From Bartonella grahamii subsp. shimonis (GTDB taxonomy: Bacteria > Pseudomonadota > Alphaproteobacteria > Rhizobiales > Rhizobiaceae), in the NCBI RefSeq assembly GCF_036327415.1, contig NZ_CP123961.1:1860001-1924000 (forward strand): DNA of 64,000 bases, written 5' to 3'. This document shows positions 17,620-29,500 of this stretch, one piece after another (position 1 is the first letter of the stretch; each line of letters begins with the position of its first letter). Below the pieces are notes generated by a model that saw nothing but the letters and a program-made list of their open reading frames with translations, did no database searches and was not told where the DNA came from. Made by a program: the position numbers and the translations under genes.

Positions 17620-18351
17620 TTTTAGGTCCTTTCTTATACAGTTTTTATCCACGCGCCAGCCCTGCTTGTGGTGTGCAAGAGAATGATTTTACTTGATTCA
17701 AGATAAACAAGTTTTAAATGAGAGAATCTTACGGTATTTGGGACTCTCCTTCAATGTAAAGAATGATAAATTATCATTATAAATAAATATGTTGAATAAT
17801 TTTTATCAAGAAAAATATAAGGTATTTTGATCTAGAATATGTCACCAAGTATGCTGTCTTTTCGCACATGAAATTCATTTTTTCCTGAAGTATTTTCTTT
17901 TCCACTTAAATACGCTTTTCCTCCTCTTGACATGGATTGCGCGGCACATTCATTATCGAATTTGTCTATAAAGCTAAGCAAAGTGTATTTTAGACACTAT
18001 AAAGAAAACAACATTGGAAAAGATAATGATAAAAGAAGCTCTCTCTTCATACTTTTGCTATGTTTACCCCCCGTTTCTTCAATCCATTAGTTTAACACCA
18101 CCTATAAGGATTCATTTATATTTTCATGTACCGTTTTTTAGGCAAACCATTTTGACAATGCTTATCCCTCTTACTCCAAACAATATATTGATTTATAAAG
18201 ATAATTATTTTTTTGCATGTTGAATGAGAGTCCCGAATATCGTAGGATTTTCTTATTTCAAACTTGTTTCATGTTGAATCAATAAAAAATTTCTTGCACG
18301 TCACAAGCAAAGCTGAGGTATAGGTCAAAATTATATAAGAAAGGCTTTAAA

Positions 18352-18600
18352 ATGCCTCTCATGAACTGCCTCAAGTGCCAAGGACAGTCCACAACATTGG
18401 GAGCTAGCAAAATGTGTAGATGGAACTTGCTCTTTATATTAAGCGTAAAGGTATCGGCTTGCTCCTTCGTAAGCGTAAAAATGATGGAACTCTATGGCTT
18501 TAGCGTTATAGCATTCATGACCACCGCCGCGAAATGGGCTGTGCGGACTTAGGAAAGGCCTTTGATATCCTTAAGGAAAAGTCTCTTTAAAGAAAGTCTG
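18352..18600 (+). pseudogene. Decayed integrase remnant
   Basis: The start MPLMNCLKCQGQ and, in another frame, LLLRKRKNDGTLWL then RYSIHDHRREMGCA match the integrase N-terminal region (KRKDGGAQW..RYTIHGRRREMGLG type). It has an internal stop and frameshifts. The leader with hairpins is at about 18221-18351. Confidence 0.55.
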
Positions 18601-18979
18601 TGAATAGCTCCCTCATCTCTTCTTCTTATAATAGAAAAAATTTGCTAATCGTCTTGGTGAGTGCATAAAATAATACACCTCAACGCTATAAAGCTTTTAT
18701 AACGATTGTTCTTAATAGATAATTTTAAATATCATACTTTATAGTATTTTTAGCATAAACTTGACCAAGCTAAGTTTTATGAAATCCATTTTTTCCGACT
18801 TTTTATGATCATGCAAAAAGCTTTTCTTAAGAAAAACTTCAAATCATAGAGAACACTACAAATATAATTCGTTTTGTTGTTTACAATAAAAACATAATGA
18901 TATAGAAGCTGGTCGGGTACTTGCACCATCAGGGGAATGAAGTAAGCATCAAAGCATACCAAATACTAAAGGCATATCT
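18601..18979 (+). promoter_or_regulatory. Upstream region of autotransporter 2, including duplicated leader
   Basis: From 18868 to the coding start this region is nearly identical to 21967-22078. It includes an AT-rich element (TTCGTTTTGTTGTTTACAAT, continuing to ACATAATG) that is also present, diverged, at 26425-26456 before autotransporter 5. A shared promoter or regulator site is the likely explanation. Confidence 0.45.
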
Positions 18980-21457
18980 ATGTGTAAGAAATATATTTAT
19001 AAGAAGAATTTTTTGTTATGTACAATTGCTGGAACTTTCATTTTTTCTCATTTTGCTCCAACTTATGCAAATAGACAACCTCCTGAAATTATTAGTGAGT
19101 TTAAGCTGGTGAAAGGAGAAGAAAAAACTCTTAATAACGTTTTTATCCGCAATGGATTGAGCGCAGTGCACGCCTCTGAAAAAGCAATTGCCACAATTAC
19201 GAACTCAACAATACATTCAGCTTCGTTTGCTTTTGCTGTATCACAAGGTGGACGTATTAATGCTAAAGGAATGAACGTTAATGCCTTGTATACTGGTCTA
19301 TCAATTTCAAATGGTATCATTAACATTGAAGATTCATTTATAGAAAGCAAAAGGGAATCCGGTATTATTTTTCATAGCATTTTAGATTTTTTTCTGAAAG
19401 ATGGTGAAGAAGTTATCAATAAGGCAATTCTTAATAATACAAAACTTCTTGTGAGAAATGGTGTTGGTATCTTAGGACCATCATCTTCAAAGTCTGTTGC
19501 CGAGGTTCAACTTAGAAATTCAGAAATTCGTTCTGATGTATTATTACAAAATAACGTAAAAAAGAAAACAGATTCAGATCCTCATCCTGTGACGTTCGTA
19601 TTAACCGCCGATAATTCGATTATGGAAGGAAGAGCAAGAACCTTAGCAGTAAATACGACTGTTTTTAATTTAAACAACAATAGCAAATGGTATTTAAATG
19701 TAAGTCAATACGACATAAATCGTGATTTTAGTTCATTTAATTATGCACTCCATGACATTAAGCAACGAGCGCTATCTACTGTTTCAGTACTGAATTTTAA
19801 TAATAGCTCTATTGTGTTTAATGCGCCACATACGCTAGCAAAGAGTCAATATCAAACCTTGAGTGTAGGAAGAACAATTGAGCTCCCTAATCAACACGAA
19901 AACAGGGACTCCGCTACAGAAACCGTTTATACTGCTGTAGGTAATGCAAGGATTTATTTCAATACAGAATGGAGTGATGGTTTAGAAAGAGAACAACAAA
20001 AAACGGACCGCCTTCTTGTCCATGGGGATGTATCAGGCATCACAACAATTAGTTTCAATAGCCTTTCAAAAGGTGAGCCATCAAAAGAAGAAGCTTCTAT
20101 TCCCGCGAATATGCGTGGACTGTCACTCATTCAAGTATCTGGAAAAACAGATGAAAATGCCTTCAAACTAGCAAATGGCTATGTCACAATGGGTGGTTTG
20201 CCTTATAAATATGTCTTAAATGCCTATGGACCGACATCACGTCTTGGAAAAGCAGAGAGCACTCAAAGCCATTTAGGAGAAGTAACTCAACAATCACAAG
20301 AAAAGGGCTCAAAAACCGACATGACCCCCGTTTTATTAGGCGGAATGGTTTTAGAGATTGAGAATAATATAAAAGATGAATCAACACCAAATTCTGAGCA
20401 AATAGGGAGCACACAAAACCGTTTGAGAGAAAATAAGAATTTCTGGGATTTCCGCTTGCAAAGTGCAACGCTCGATGATGAAGGAAAGATCAGAGCTCTC
20501 GTTCCCCAAGTGGCAAGCTATTTGTCCATGCCTAATGCACTGTTTTCAGCTGGGCTAGCTGATATAAACAATCAAAATATTTTACTGAACGCAATACAAG
20601 AAACAGGCTTTAAGACAAAAGATCATAAAAACAAAGGGCTCTTCTTCTCGACTTATGGCAATAAGATGACATTATCCTCTCACCGTACGCCATTACAATA
20701 TGGCTATGGTGCCGATATTCACTATGCTGCTTTACAAGCAGGCATTACATTAGCAGCTCTAGAAGATCAAAACATGACCACCAATTTGGGTCTTTTCGGG
20801 ACATATGGGAAATTAGCTTTCACCCCAAAAGATATGGAAGGTGCTGACCAGAGTACACTCAATAAATGGTCAATTGCTGCATATAGTGGACTGCGTCATA
20901 ATAATGGTACATATATCCATGCTCTCTTTTCCTATGGAATGCTCAAGGGAGATATCACCACAGCTCTCATAGGAAAGACTGCAGAATTGAAAAACGCTGA
21001 TGCATTCAGTGCATCGGCGACCATTGGACAAAAGTTCGAAACCAGTAAAAAAGGATTGGTCTTTGAACCACAAGCACAAGTTGTTTATCAGCATCTCATG
21101 CTTGGCACACTCTCAGATGTCGATGGCTTTGATGTAGATATGGGAAATCTTTATCAATACTTAGTGCGTGTTGGTGGGCGCTTAACGCAAACGATGCCTT
21201 CTATTGAAAAAGGCGGTATTCTTTCTTTCTATGGTAAATTGAATATTGTTAAAGCTTTTTCTAATAATGGAACCATACAGATCGGTGAATCGTTCCACCT
21301 TGATTCTATGGGCGCGGCCCTTGAAGGTGGACTTGGTGTAAATGCACAATTATCACAAAATATCGCCCTTCACGCTGATGTTAACTATCAACATAAGCTT
21401 CAAAAAGCTGGTATATCTGGAGCAAGCTTTTCAGGCGGAATACGCTATCAGTTTTAA
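18980..21457 (+). CDS. Autotransporter 2
   Basis: An 825-residue type V secretion protein: signal peptide (LLCTIAGTFIFSHFAPTYA), a short beta-helix passenger (about 40-240, for example ITNSTIHSASFAFAVSQGG), the conserved QKTDRLLVHGDVSG and RGLSLIQVSG segments, a Gln/Ser/Glu-rich linker, and a C-terminal barrel from about residue 545 ending GGIRYQF. Its first 33 residues are identical to those of autotransporter 3, and the DNA around the start is also nearly identical, which points to duplication. A strong hairpin terminator follows. Probably of the Iba type. Confidence 0.9.
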   Translation: MCKKYIYKKNFLLCTIAGTFIFSHFAPTYANRQPPEIISEFKLVKGEEKTLNNVFIRNGLSAVHASEKAIATITNSTIHSASFAFAVSQGGRINAKGMNVNALYTGLSISNGIINIEDSFIESKRESGIIFHSILDFFLKDGEEVINKAILNNTKLLVRNGVGILGPSSSKSVAEVQLRNSEIRSDVLLQNNVKKKTDSDPHPVTFVLTADNSIMEGRARTLAVNTTVFNLNNNSKWYLNVSQYDINRDFSSFNYALHDIKQRALSTVSVLNFNNSSIVFNAPHTLAKSQYQTLSVGRTIELPNQHENRDSATETVYTAVGNARIYFNTEWSDGLEREQQKTDRLLVHGDVSGITTISFNSLSKGEPSKEEASIPANMRGLSLIQVSGKTDENAFKLANGYVTMGGLPYKYVLNAYGPTSRLGKAESTQSHLGEVTQQSQEKGSKTDMTPVLLGGMVLEIENNIKDESTPNSEQIGSTQNRLRENKNFWDFRLQSATLDDEGKIRALVPQVASYLSMPNALFSAGLADINNQNILLNAIQETGFKTKDHKNKGLFFSTYGNKMTLSSHRTPLQYGYGADIHYAALQAGITLAALEDQNMTTNLGLFGTYGKLAFTPKDMEGADQSTLNKWSIAAYSGLRHNNGTYIHALFSYGMLKGDITTALIGKTAELKNADAFSASATIGQKFETSKKGLVFEPQAQVVYQHLMLGTLSDVDGFDVDMGNLYQYLVRVGGRLTQTMPSIEKGGILSFYGKLNIVKAFSNNGTIQIGESFHLDSMGAALEGGLGVNAQLSQNIALHADVNYQHKLQKAGISGASFSGGIRYQF

Positions 21458-21493
21458 GAAAAAGCAAAAAACAACTCATAGTCTATTCATTTG

Positions 21494-21535
21494 TAATAAA
21501 AAAGCAGTACGGATGTACTGCTTTTTTATTACAAT
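21494..21535 (+). terminator. Strong hairpin terminator after autotransporter 2
   Basis: A perfect 17-bp stem (21494-21510 with 21515-21531) has a GGAT loop, with A-run and T-run edges, 37 bases after the stop codon. Confidence 0.85.
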
Positions 21536-21966
21536 CTTTCGGAAAGAGCCATCAATAACGGTTCTTTCTATACAGCTTTCTTGAAAGGATTAATTTCATT
21601 CAAACCAAATGCAATAAAATTCTTTATCTCTCAATGACTGTTGAAGTCTCAAAAGAGCTGCCTTTTTGATTTATAAAAATCGAATGGATTCAAAAAAATT
21701 CATAGTGAATAATTCTATATGCAAGAAAACCAACTGAAAGTTTTTTGACAGCGCGCAACAAATCTTCTCCAAAAACTTTGTAGAGTTTTCATAACAACAG
21801 CCTTAAGCAATAAATATCCTTGCAAAATATTTTGATTTTTAGCACTTTAAAACAAAAATACTTATCAAACTAGGTTTTATGAAATCCATCTTCGCTGCAT
21901 TGCGCTTTCTATTTTAAAAGCTCTTCTAAGACCAATTTTTAAACAATAAATAACAAAACAATAATA

Positions 21967-22180
21967 TTCGTTTTGTTGTTTACAATAAAAACATAATGAT
22001 ATAGAAGCTGATTGGGTACTTGCGCCATCAGGGGAATGAAGTAAGCATCAAAGCATACAAAATACTAAAGGCATATCTATGTGTAAGAAATATATTTATA
22101 AGAAGAATTTTTTGTTATGTACAATTGCTGGAACTTTCATTTTTTCTCATTTTGCTCCAACTTATGCAAATAGACAACCT
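21967..22180 (+). repeat. Duplicated leader and signal-peptide region (copy of 18868-19081)
   Basis: About 214 bases nearly identical to 18868-19081, differing at a handful of positions. It covers the shared upstream element, the ribosome site and the first 33 codons of autotransporters 2 and 3. Confidence 0.9.
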
Positions 22181-24487
22181 CTTGAGATTCCTACGGTCCA
22201 AGTAGATGATGGAGAAGAGAAGAACCTTCATAATGTTTTTGTTCGTAGTAAGTATGATGCCGTGGTTGCTAAGAAAGGTCATATTACCATTACAAACTCA
22301 ATAATGCACTCAGGCTTTACTTTGCTTTCTGCAACGTTAGGTGGTCAAATTAATGCCAAAGGAATTGTGGGAAAGGCAGAAGAGCGTGGTTTGTCACTCA
22401 CAAACGGCATAATCCATATTGAAGATTCAACATTAAACATCATAGGTCACAGCAAAGCCTATGGTATCAATTTTGGTTATATTCCAAGCTCTGCAATAAA
22501 AGAAGGAGAAGAAGTTGTAAACAAAGCAATTCTTAATAATACAAAACTTCTTGTAAACGACGGTGTAGGTATTTTCGGACCGCATTATTCCAAAACTAAT
22601 GCAGTGTACCTTACAAACTCAGAAATTCGTTCTGATATGTTATTAAAAAATGGAGTCTCACCCTTCGTCGAGATTCCACCTACTACTTTTACATTAGACG
22701 CTGATAATTCGATTATAGAAGGAAGAGCAAAAACGCTTCCTCAAAATACAACGGTTTTCACCCTAAACAATAACAGCAAGTGGCATTTAAAAATTAGTCT
22801 ATTTGAATTGGAAAATAGTTTTAGTCTATTTGATTACACGCTCCTTGATCTTAAGCAACGAGCACAATCAATTGTTTCAGTCCTGACCCTTAATAATAGC
22901 TCTATCATATTTAATGCGCCGCATAAACTAGCAAACAATCATTATCAGACCTTGCATGTAGGAAGACATCCACAAAAAGCAGAGCAAAACGGAAGCTCCG
23001 ATGCAACAATGGCTTACAATGCATTGGGCAACGCAAGGATTTACTTTAATACCGAATGGAGTAATGGTCTTACAAAAGAACAACAGAAAACTGACCGTGT
23101 TCTCGTTCATGGTGATGTCTCAGGCACCACAATGATCTATTTCAACAATCTTTCAAAGCATCCAGAATCATTGGATAATGAAGATTCAATTCCTTTGAAT
23201 ATGCGTGGGCTCTCACTCATTCAAGTTTCTGGACAAGCAAATGAAAATTCCTTCAAACTTGCCCATGGCTACACCACAATGGAGGGCTTACCTTATAAAT
23301 ACATACTCAATGGCTATGGGCCAACATCCAGCCGTGGGAAAGCCGATAGGGCACAAAGTCATTTAAGCGGAATATCACAAGGATCAAAACAGAAAGATAC
23401 GCAAAATACCAATGCATCATCCCTTGAAGAAGAAAACAACGGACAAAATTCCTTGGAAGAAAATGAGAATTTCTGGGATTTCCGCTTGCAAAGTGCGACT
23501 CTCGATGATGAAGGAAAGATCAAAGCTCTTGTTCCTCAAATGGCAAGCTATTTGGTTATGCATAATGCAATATTCTCCTCTGGCTTGGCTGATGTAAACA
23601 ATCAAAATACACTGTTAGATAATATGCATTCAACAGTTTTGGGATTAGAAGGTCATAAAAAGAAAGGGGTCTTCTTATCAACTTATGGCAACAAGGTGAC
23701 ATTATCTTCCAGCCGTAGTCCATTGGAATATAGTTATGGTGCGGATGTTCATTATGCTGCTATACAAGCAGGCATGACATTAGCAACGTTAGAAAATCAA
23801 AATATGACCGCGAATCTTGGTCTTTTAGGCACATATGGAAAGCTCACTTTTACACCAAAGGATATGGAAGGTTCTGACAAAAGCACACTGGATAAATGTT
23901 CCTTTACGGCATATGGGAACCTCCACCATGACAATGGTTTCTATATTAATGCACTTTTCTCTTATGGCATTTTAAACGGACATATTACAACAGCTCTTAT
24001 CGGCAACGCTACAGAGTTAAATAATACGAATACATTAAATATATCAGCTACCGTTGGAAAAAAACTAGCAACTGGTGTTGAAGGGGTGTCCTTTGAACCA
24101 CAAGCACAACTTATTTATCAACATATTGTATTTGGCACTCTTTCAGATATCGATGGCTTCCAGGTTAATATAAATACCCCTCATCAATGGTTGGGCCGTA
24201 TTGGAGGGCGTTTAACGAAAATAATGCTTCCCATTGAAAAAGATCGTGTTCTTTCTGTTTATGGTAAATTGAATGTCATCAAAGCTTTTGGTGAGAAGCG
24301 CACTATCGATGTTATTGAATCTTTCCATCTCGATTCTATGGGATCTTCACTTGAAGGTGGGCTTGGCATTAACGCGCAGCTTTCTAAAAATATCGCACTT
24401 CATGCTGACGTTAATTACCAACATAAACTTCAAAAAGCTGGTGTCTCTGGAATTAATTTTTCCGGTGGAATGCGTTATCGCTTTTAG
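22079..24487 (+). CDS. Autotransporter 3
   Basis: An 802-residue paralogue of autotransporter 2: identical signal peptide region, a diverged short beta-helix passenger, the QKTDRVLVHGDVSG and RGLSLIQVSGQANENSFKL segments, and a C-terminal barrel ending GGMRYRF. Passengers of copies 2 and 3 differ much more than their 5' ends, which suggests gene conversion of the start region or selection for passenger change. Confidence 0.9.
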   Translation: MCKKYIYKKNFLLCTIAGTFIFSHFAPTYANRQPLEIPTVQVDDGEEKNLHNVFVRSKYDAVVAKKGHITITNSIMHSGFTLLSATLGGQINAKGIVGKAEERGLSLTNGIIHIEDSTLNIIGHSKAYGINFGYIPSSAIKEGEEVVNKAILNNTKLLVNDGVGIFGPHYSKTNAVYLTNSEIRSDMLLKNGVSPFVEIPPTTFTLDADNSIIEGRAKTLPQNTTVFTLNNNSKWHLKISLFELENSFSLFDYTLLDLKQRAQSIVSVLTLNNSSIIFNAPHKLANNHYQTLHVGRHPQKAEQNGSSDATMAYNALGNARIYFNTEWSNGLTKEQQKTDRVLVHGDVSGTTMIYFNNLSKHPESLDNEDSIPLNMRGLSLIQVSGQANENSFKLAHGYTTMEGLPYKYILNGYGPTSSRGKADRAQSHLSGISQGSKQKDTQNTNASSLEEENNGQNSLEENENFWDFRLQSATLDDEGKIKALVPQMASYLVMHNAIFSSGLADVNNQNTLLDNMHSTVLGLEGHKKKGVFLSTYGNKVTLSSSRSPLEYSYGADVHYAAIQAGMTLATLENQNMTANLGLLGTYGKLTFTPKDMEGSDKSTLDKCSFTAYGNLHHDNGFYINALFSYGILNGHITTALIGNATELNNTNTLNISATVGKKLATGVEGVSFEPQAQLIYQHIVFGTLSDIDGFQVNINTPHQWLGRIGGRLTKIMLPIEKDRVLSVYGKLNVIKAFGEKRTIDVIESFHLDSMGSSLEGGLGINAQLSKNIALHADVNYQHKLQKAGVSGINFSGGMRYRF

Positions 24488-24633
24488 AAATCTTAGCTCT
24501 CTATTTTGACGTATAAGCAACGCTGAGATGAAAACAGTGCTGCTTGTATTTTACTACATTACAGAAATTGTAGTGTGTCAAAAAGTGGCTCATTTTTAGC
24601 AAAACAAAGAAAAATACCTTAAGGAACATCTCT

Positions 24634-26378
24634 ATGCATAAGAATCTTTTATTATGTACAGCCGCTTTTACTTCGTTTTTTTTTCTTTTAATTTCACGTC
24701 TACCAGTACCGCTTCTGGCTTAAGCCCTCAAACACACCATACCCTTGAAGGAATTATACAATTACCTGAACAATATCGCCATGCTACTGATTTAATAAAC
24801 ACACCAACACAAGCAAAAAAAAATCTTGAGAAGATAGCCTCTGACGCCATTATGGGAGATAATTCGCACTTAAACCAAGTACTTGATGCCGATAACCAAC
24901 GGCGTATTGACGCTGCGCGCCAACAATGGGTAAAGCAAGACAATCGCGAATGGAATAAGTTACAAAATAAAGCAGAAATATTACATAAAGCAGCAAAAGT
25001 TGATAGTGCATTACAAGGACAAAACAAAGAACTTTCCAATACTTTACACAAAGCAGTACTCGATGCTTTGAACACCGATGAAATAACAAACGTGGAGAGA
25101 AAAGGAGAAACATCGTCTCCTCTATCTAAAGAGAATAAACAACCTCTTACTTCCAGCATAGGGCAAGGACTCGCTAGTAATAAATTACCACCTGCTAATG
25201 TTGCCGCCCAGCACAAGGGCAATTCATCCTCAAGAGCAGATCGTGGAATTATACAGCCTAAAATAAATGAAAATTTGCAATCTGATATTGATCTCCAAAC
25301 AAACACCGCTTCCTCAGCATCAAAAACGACTCTTAACACATCCGCAAAAGCTCATGTAAAATTACCCACAAAAGTTAGGAGAACCGCTACCGCTGATACC
25401 GAAAGCACCTCTAAACTTACAGATAATAAAGAAACCGCAACTTCTGCTTCTCTTGATTTGGCAACAAACACCAAAACGCTTACGCCACAAAAAGAAAGCT
25501 CTTTAGCTATGCCTATCGCGATGTTTTCTGTGGGGTTTTTTGATGTCAACAATCAAAATATCTCGTTAGACAATATGCAAATAACAATGTTTGAACCCAA
25601 AGATCATCCAGAGAGAGGTATTTTCTTATCCACTTATGGCAATAAGAGCACCTTTTCTTCCAGCATTCAAGCAGATATTCGCTATGCTGCATTGCAAGCA
25701 GGGACAACATTAATAGCGCTAAACGATCAAAATATCAGCAGCAATTTTGGCCTTTTTGGAACATATGGGAAATTGTCTTTTAGTCCTAAAAACAAAGAAA
25801 GCTCTCGTAGGAATATGCTTGATAAATGGTCACTCACCGCATATGGAAATATTCAGCATGACAGTGGCATCTATGCAAGTGCGTTTCTCTCTTATGGAAT
25901 TTTCAAAGAAAATAACACCACAGCTCTCATCAAACATACCTCAAAAGTAAATAATAGTAAAACATTAGGAGCCGCTGCAACTGTTGGTCAAAAACTGTCA
26001 ACCGGTTTGGACGGTGTAATCCTAGAACCGCAAGCACAACTTGTTTATCAACGTCTCATGCTTTGCTCTTTCTCAGATGAAGATAACTCTAAAATAGACA
26101 GAAGCAAACCTCATCAATGGTTGTTCCGTATTGGCGGACGTTTAACGCAAAACAAAGGCCATGCCCTTTCCTTCTACGGCAAACTGAACATGATCAAAAC
26201 TTTTAGTAAAAACTTTCCACTTGCTGCTATGGAAGCTTTAATCGAAGGTGGCTTTGGTATTCAGACGCACTTATCGCAAAATATCGAGCTTCATAGTGAT
26301 CTCAGCTATCAACATAAATTCAAAAAAGCTGGTATATCTGCAATAAATATTACCGCTGGAATGCGCTATCACTTTTAA
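24634..26378 (+). CDS. Autotransporter 4, barrel with linker only; frameshifted at a T9 tract
   Basis: The natural start is the ATG at 24634 (MHKNLLLCTAAFTSFFF) with AAGGA ten bases upstream. After nine T bases at 24676-24684 this frame ends at a stop near 24720, while the barrel frame continues as SFNFTSTSTASGLSPQ. One added T would join a complete signal peptide to the rest. The frame-2 ATG at 24654 has no ribosome site and starts inside the signal peptide. The product has a low-complexity linker of about 250 residues, no beta-helix passenger, and a barrel ending GMRYHF. It is either phase-variable and off, or a pseudogene. Confidence 0.75.
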
Positions 26379-26424
26379 AAATACTTGTATTCCTATCTTG
26401 AAATATAAAGCGCTCTCATTATGT

Positions 26425-26456
26425 TTCGTTTTGTCTCTTACAAAATAAACATAATG
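26425..26456 (+). promoter_or_regulatory. Shared upstream element of autotransporter 5
   Basis: TTCGTTTTGTCTCTTACA followed by AATAAACATAATGAGG aligns with the element upstream of autotransporters 2 and 3. It lies about 60-85 bases before the start codon. The regulator is unknown. Confidence 0.4.
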
Positions 26457-26510
26457 AGGTCGAAGTTTTATCTTTTATGAGAGAGGGGCAATATTTAGGA
26501 ATACATCCAT

Positions 26511-29500
26511 ATGAAAAAAAGTTTTTTACTACACACAGTTTCCGGGGTGCTGCTTTGTTCTTCCACTAGCTTGTCTTATGCTCTTCATGATACGAATGCA
26601 CGACCTACAATAGCTCTCCCTTCTCCACAACCCGCTCATGCTGAAAATCAAATAGGTACATCCAGAACGTCTAATCCATATTCACATGTATCATCTTCCT
26701 ATCCACCTTCAACATCTAGCTCTACAAGAACGATCGTAAATCCTCCTCCTACAAGGAGTGAATCTACAACACCTACTTCTACGAGCACTCTACCTCCAAA
26801 AACACAACTTGAGGGGAACTTAGTTGGAAATATAACTTCTTCTTCAAAACAAAACTCTGATCTTAGTCAAGGAAGTACACAAACATCAAAGGCTAAAGTG
26901 ACAGAAAGTGTACAATCTAACCCTACAGCCATACAAGACACTCTTACACAATCCCCAACGACAGAAATAGCTCCAACAGAAAGAATGACAGCAAAATCTA
27001 GAAGACGTTCAGGTGTTTCCGCTTCTTCTACAGACTCTTCCAGAAAAAAAACGCCCGAAAATTCTGCTGTATCCTCACAATTAGAACCTACACAACCTTC
27101 ATCCAATTTACGACCAACACTTACAAACTCTGAACCTACAAGAGCGGAACCTACAAAACTAACAACAGAGCAAAGAGCAACATCTAAAGAACCAGAACCC
27201 ACACAGCCAATATCTTTAAGACCAGAAGCTGGAAAACCAGCATTACCAGTACCGCCAAAATCTGAAAAACCAGCGCCCGTGCAATCTATCTCTGCACAAA
27301 AAGTATTTGAAAAATCAGAGCTTGAAAAACCAATATCACTAATAAAACAACCTGAAAAGTCTATACAAATTGAGGATATAAGCTCTGGAGTTGAGGCTAA
27401 AAACGGTAAGACCATAACGCTACATAACAAAAAAATTCAAGACTATGGTTTTGCTGTACATGCAGAGGGAAATAATTCAAAAGTCAACATGATAGGAGGA
27501 ACAGTTGATGCGCGTTTTGTTGCGCTGAGTGTATCAGATGGAGGAGAAATTGATGCCACAGGTATTACGGCAACAGCAGAAACAGCTGGTTTGGTAAATA
27601 TAGAGGGAACAATCAAACTTAAAGATTCAAGTGTACATGTCACGGGGGATCATGAAGCAGATGGTATTATTTTCCGCAATAATCCGTATCATGCCCCTAG
27701 AAAACAATATACACGCAATGCTGAAAGAAATGCCGAGGCCGTTCCAAAACAAGGTGTTGCCAATATTGCCGATAAAGTAACTCTAGAGAATACAAAGCTT
27801 TTCGTTGAAAATGGGAGGGGTATCAACCTTTATGGAACAGGCATAAATGGTGAAGTCAGCCTTAAAAATTCAAAAATTCATGCCGATATTTTATTAAAAA
27901 ATATAAAAAACGAAAATGCTTTCACAAACACCCTTACACTGGTTGCGAACCACTCTTCTTTAGAAGGTCGGGTAAGAACTTCTAAAGATAATAGAACTGT
28001 TTTTGATCTAAAAGAGGGAACGAAATGGCTTTTAAAGGCGAATAAAAACGCCGTAAATAATGATAATGTTTCAGATGACTATAGACAGTTTAGTGTTGAT
28101 GAAAAATCATACTCTAACCTTTCTGGATTACGCCTTACAGACAGTGTCATTATGTTTGACAAGCCAGTAGAGGGACATTACCAAACTCTGTTTATAGGAC
28201 CGAATCTTCCGAAAGGAGACGAAACAGCTCCAGCGGTTTACAGTGCCAAAGGTATTGCAGAGATTTATGTAAATACTCAATGGGATAAACATTCTCCTAT
28301 CACGGAACAACAGACCGATCGTATTATGATTAATGGTGACGTATCAGGGAGTACTGTTGTTCACATCAATCTCCAAGAAACAGATAAAGAAATAACCGAT
28401 GGCTCTGCTGTTTGGGGAGAACACATGGCATCACTTCCTTTAGGAACACATGGGATTTCAATCATTCAAGTTTCCGGACAAGCAAACGAAAATTCCTTCA
28501 CGTTAGCAGGAAACTATATGACAATAGGAAAACAACCTTATAAGTATGTGCTCACAGGCTATACGCCTGGAACATCTCATGAGAGCCAAAATCTTTTTGG
28601 CAAGAACAGTGATTTTTGGGATTTCCGCTTACAGAATGCCTACATTGATAAGGATAAAAAAGTTCGAGCCCTTTTACCACAGGTAGCGAACTATTTAACC
28701 ATATCTAATACTTTATTTTCTGCTGGATTTTCTGATGTAAACAATCAAAACACGTTGTTAGACAATATGCGAACAACAGTATTTGGGTCAGAAGACAATA
28801 AAAAGAATGGTATCTTTTTCTCTTCCTATGGTGAGAAAGTCACCTTATCTTCCAACCGCGACCCACTGCATTATGGTTATGGTGCTGATGTAAACTATAC
28901 TGCTTTACAACTAGGAGTCATATTAGCCACCTTAGAAGGCAAAGACATGAGCGCACATTTTGGTGTTTTAGGAACATACGGAAAACTTGCCTTTACGCCA
29001 AAAGAGATGCAAGATTCTGAAAAGACGACTCTTGATAAATGGTCTCTTGCTGCTTACAGCAGCATTCAACGTAGCAATGGTATGTACGTAAACACTCTTT
29101 TTTCTTACGGAAAGTTAAAAGGAAATATTACCACAGCTCTTGTTGGAAATGCCGCAAAACTGGATGGTACTGATATGCTTAATATATCTGCAACCATTGG
29201 TCAGAAATTAGCAACCAACACAAAAGGATTGGTATTTGAACCACAAGCACAATTCGTTTATCAAAATCTCATGTTTGATATCTTCTCAGATGCCGATGGC
29301 TTAAAAGTAGACATGGGTAATCCGCGTCAATGGTTGGTGCGTATTGGTGGACGTTTAACAAAAACCATAATGGCTGCTGAAGAAAGTAAGGCTGTTTCTT
29401 TCTATGGTAAGGTAAATGTTATCAGAGCTTTTGGTGATGGTAAAACAATAAAAATTGCTGATACCTTTCATGTTGATCCTACCGGCTCTTCAGTTGAGGG

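Noticed and set aside
24654..24680. ATG at 24654 as the true start of autotransporter 4
   Set aside because: It has no ribosome site and falls inside the signal-peptide coding part of the frame that starts at 24634, which has one.
24728..25339. 203-codon minus-strand frame
   Set aside because: Antisense to the linker of autotransporter 4; Ser/Cys/Leu-rich product with no ribosome site or family.
26867..27430. 187-codon minus-strand frame
   Set aside because: Antisense to the Pro/Thr/Ser-rich part of autotransporter 5; composition is the mirror of the low-complexity sense strand.
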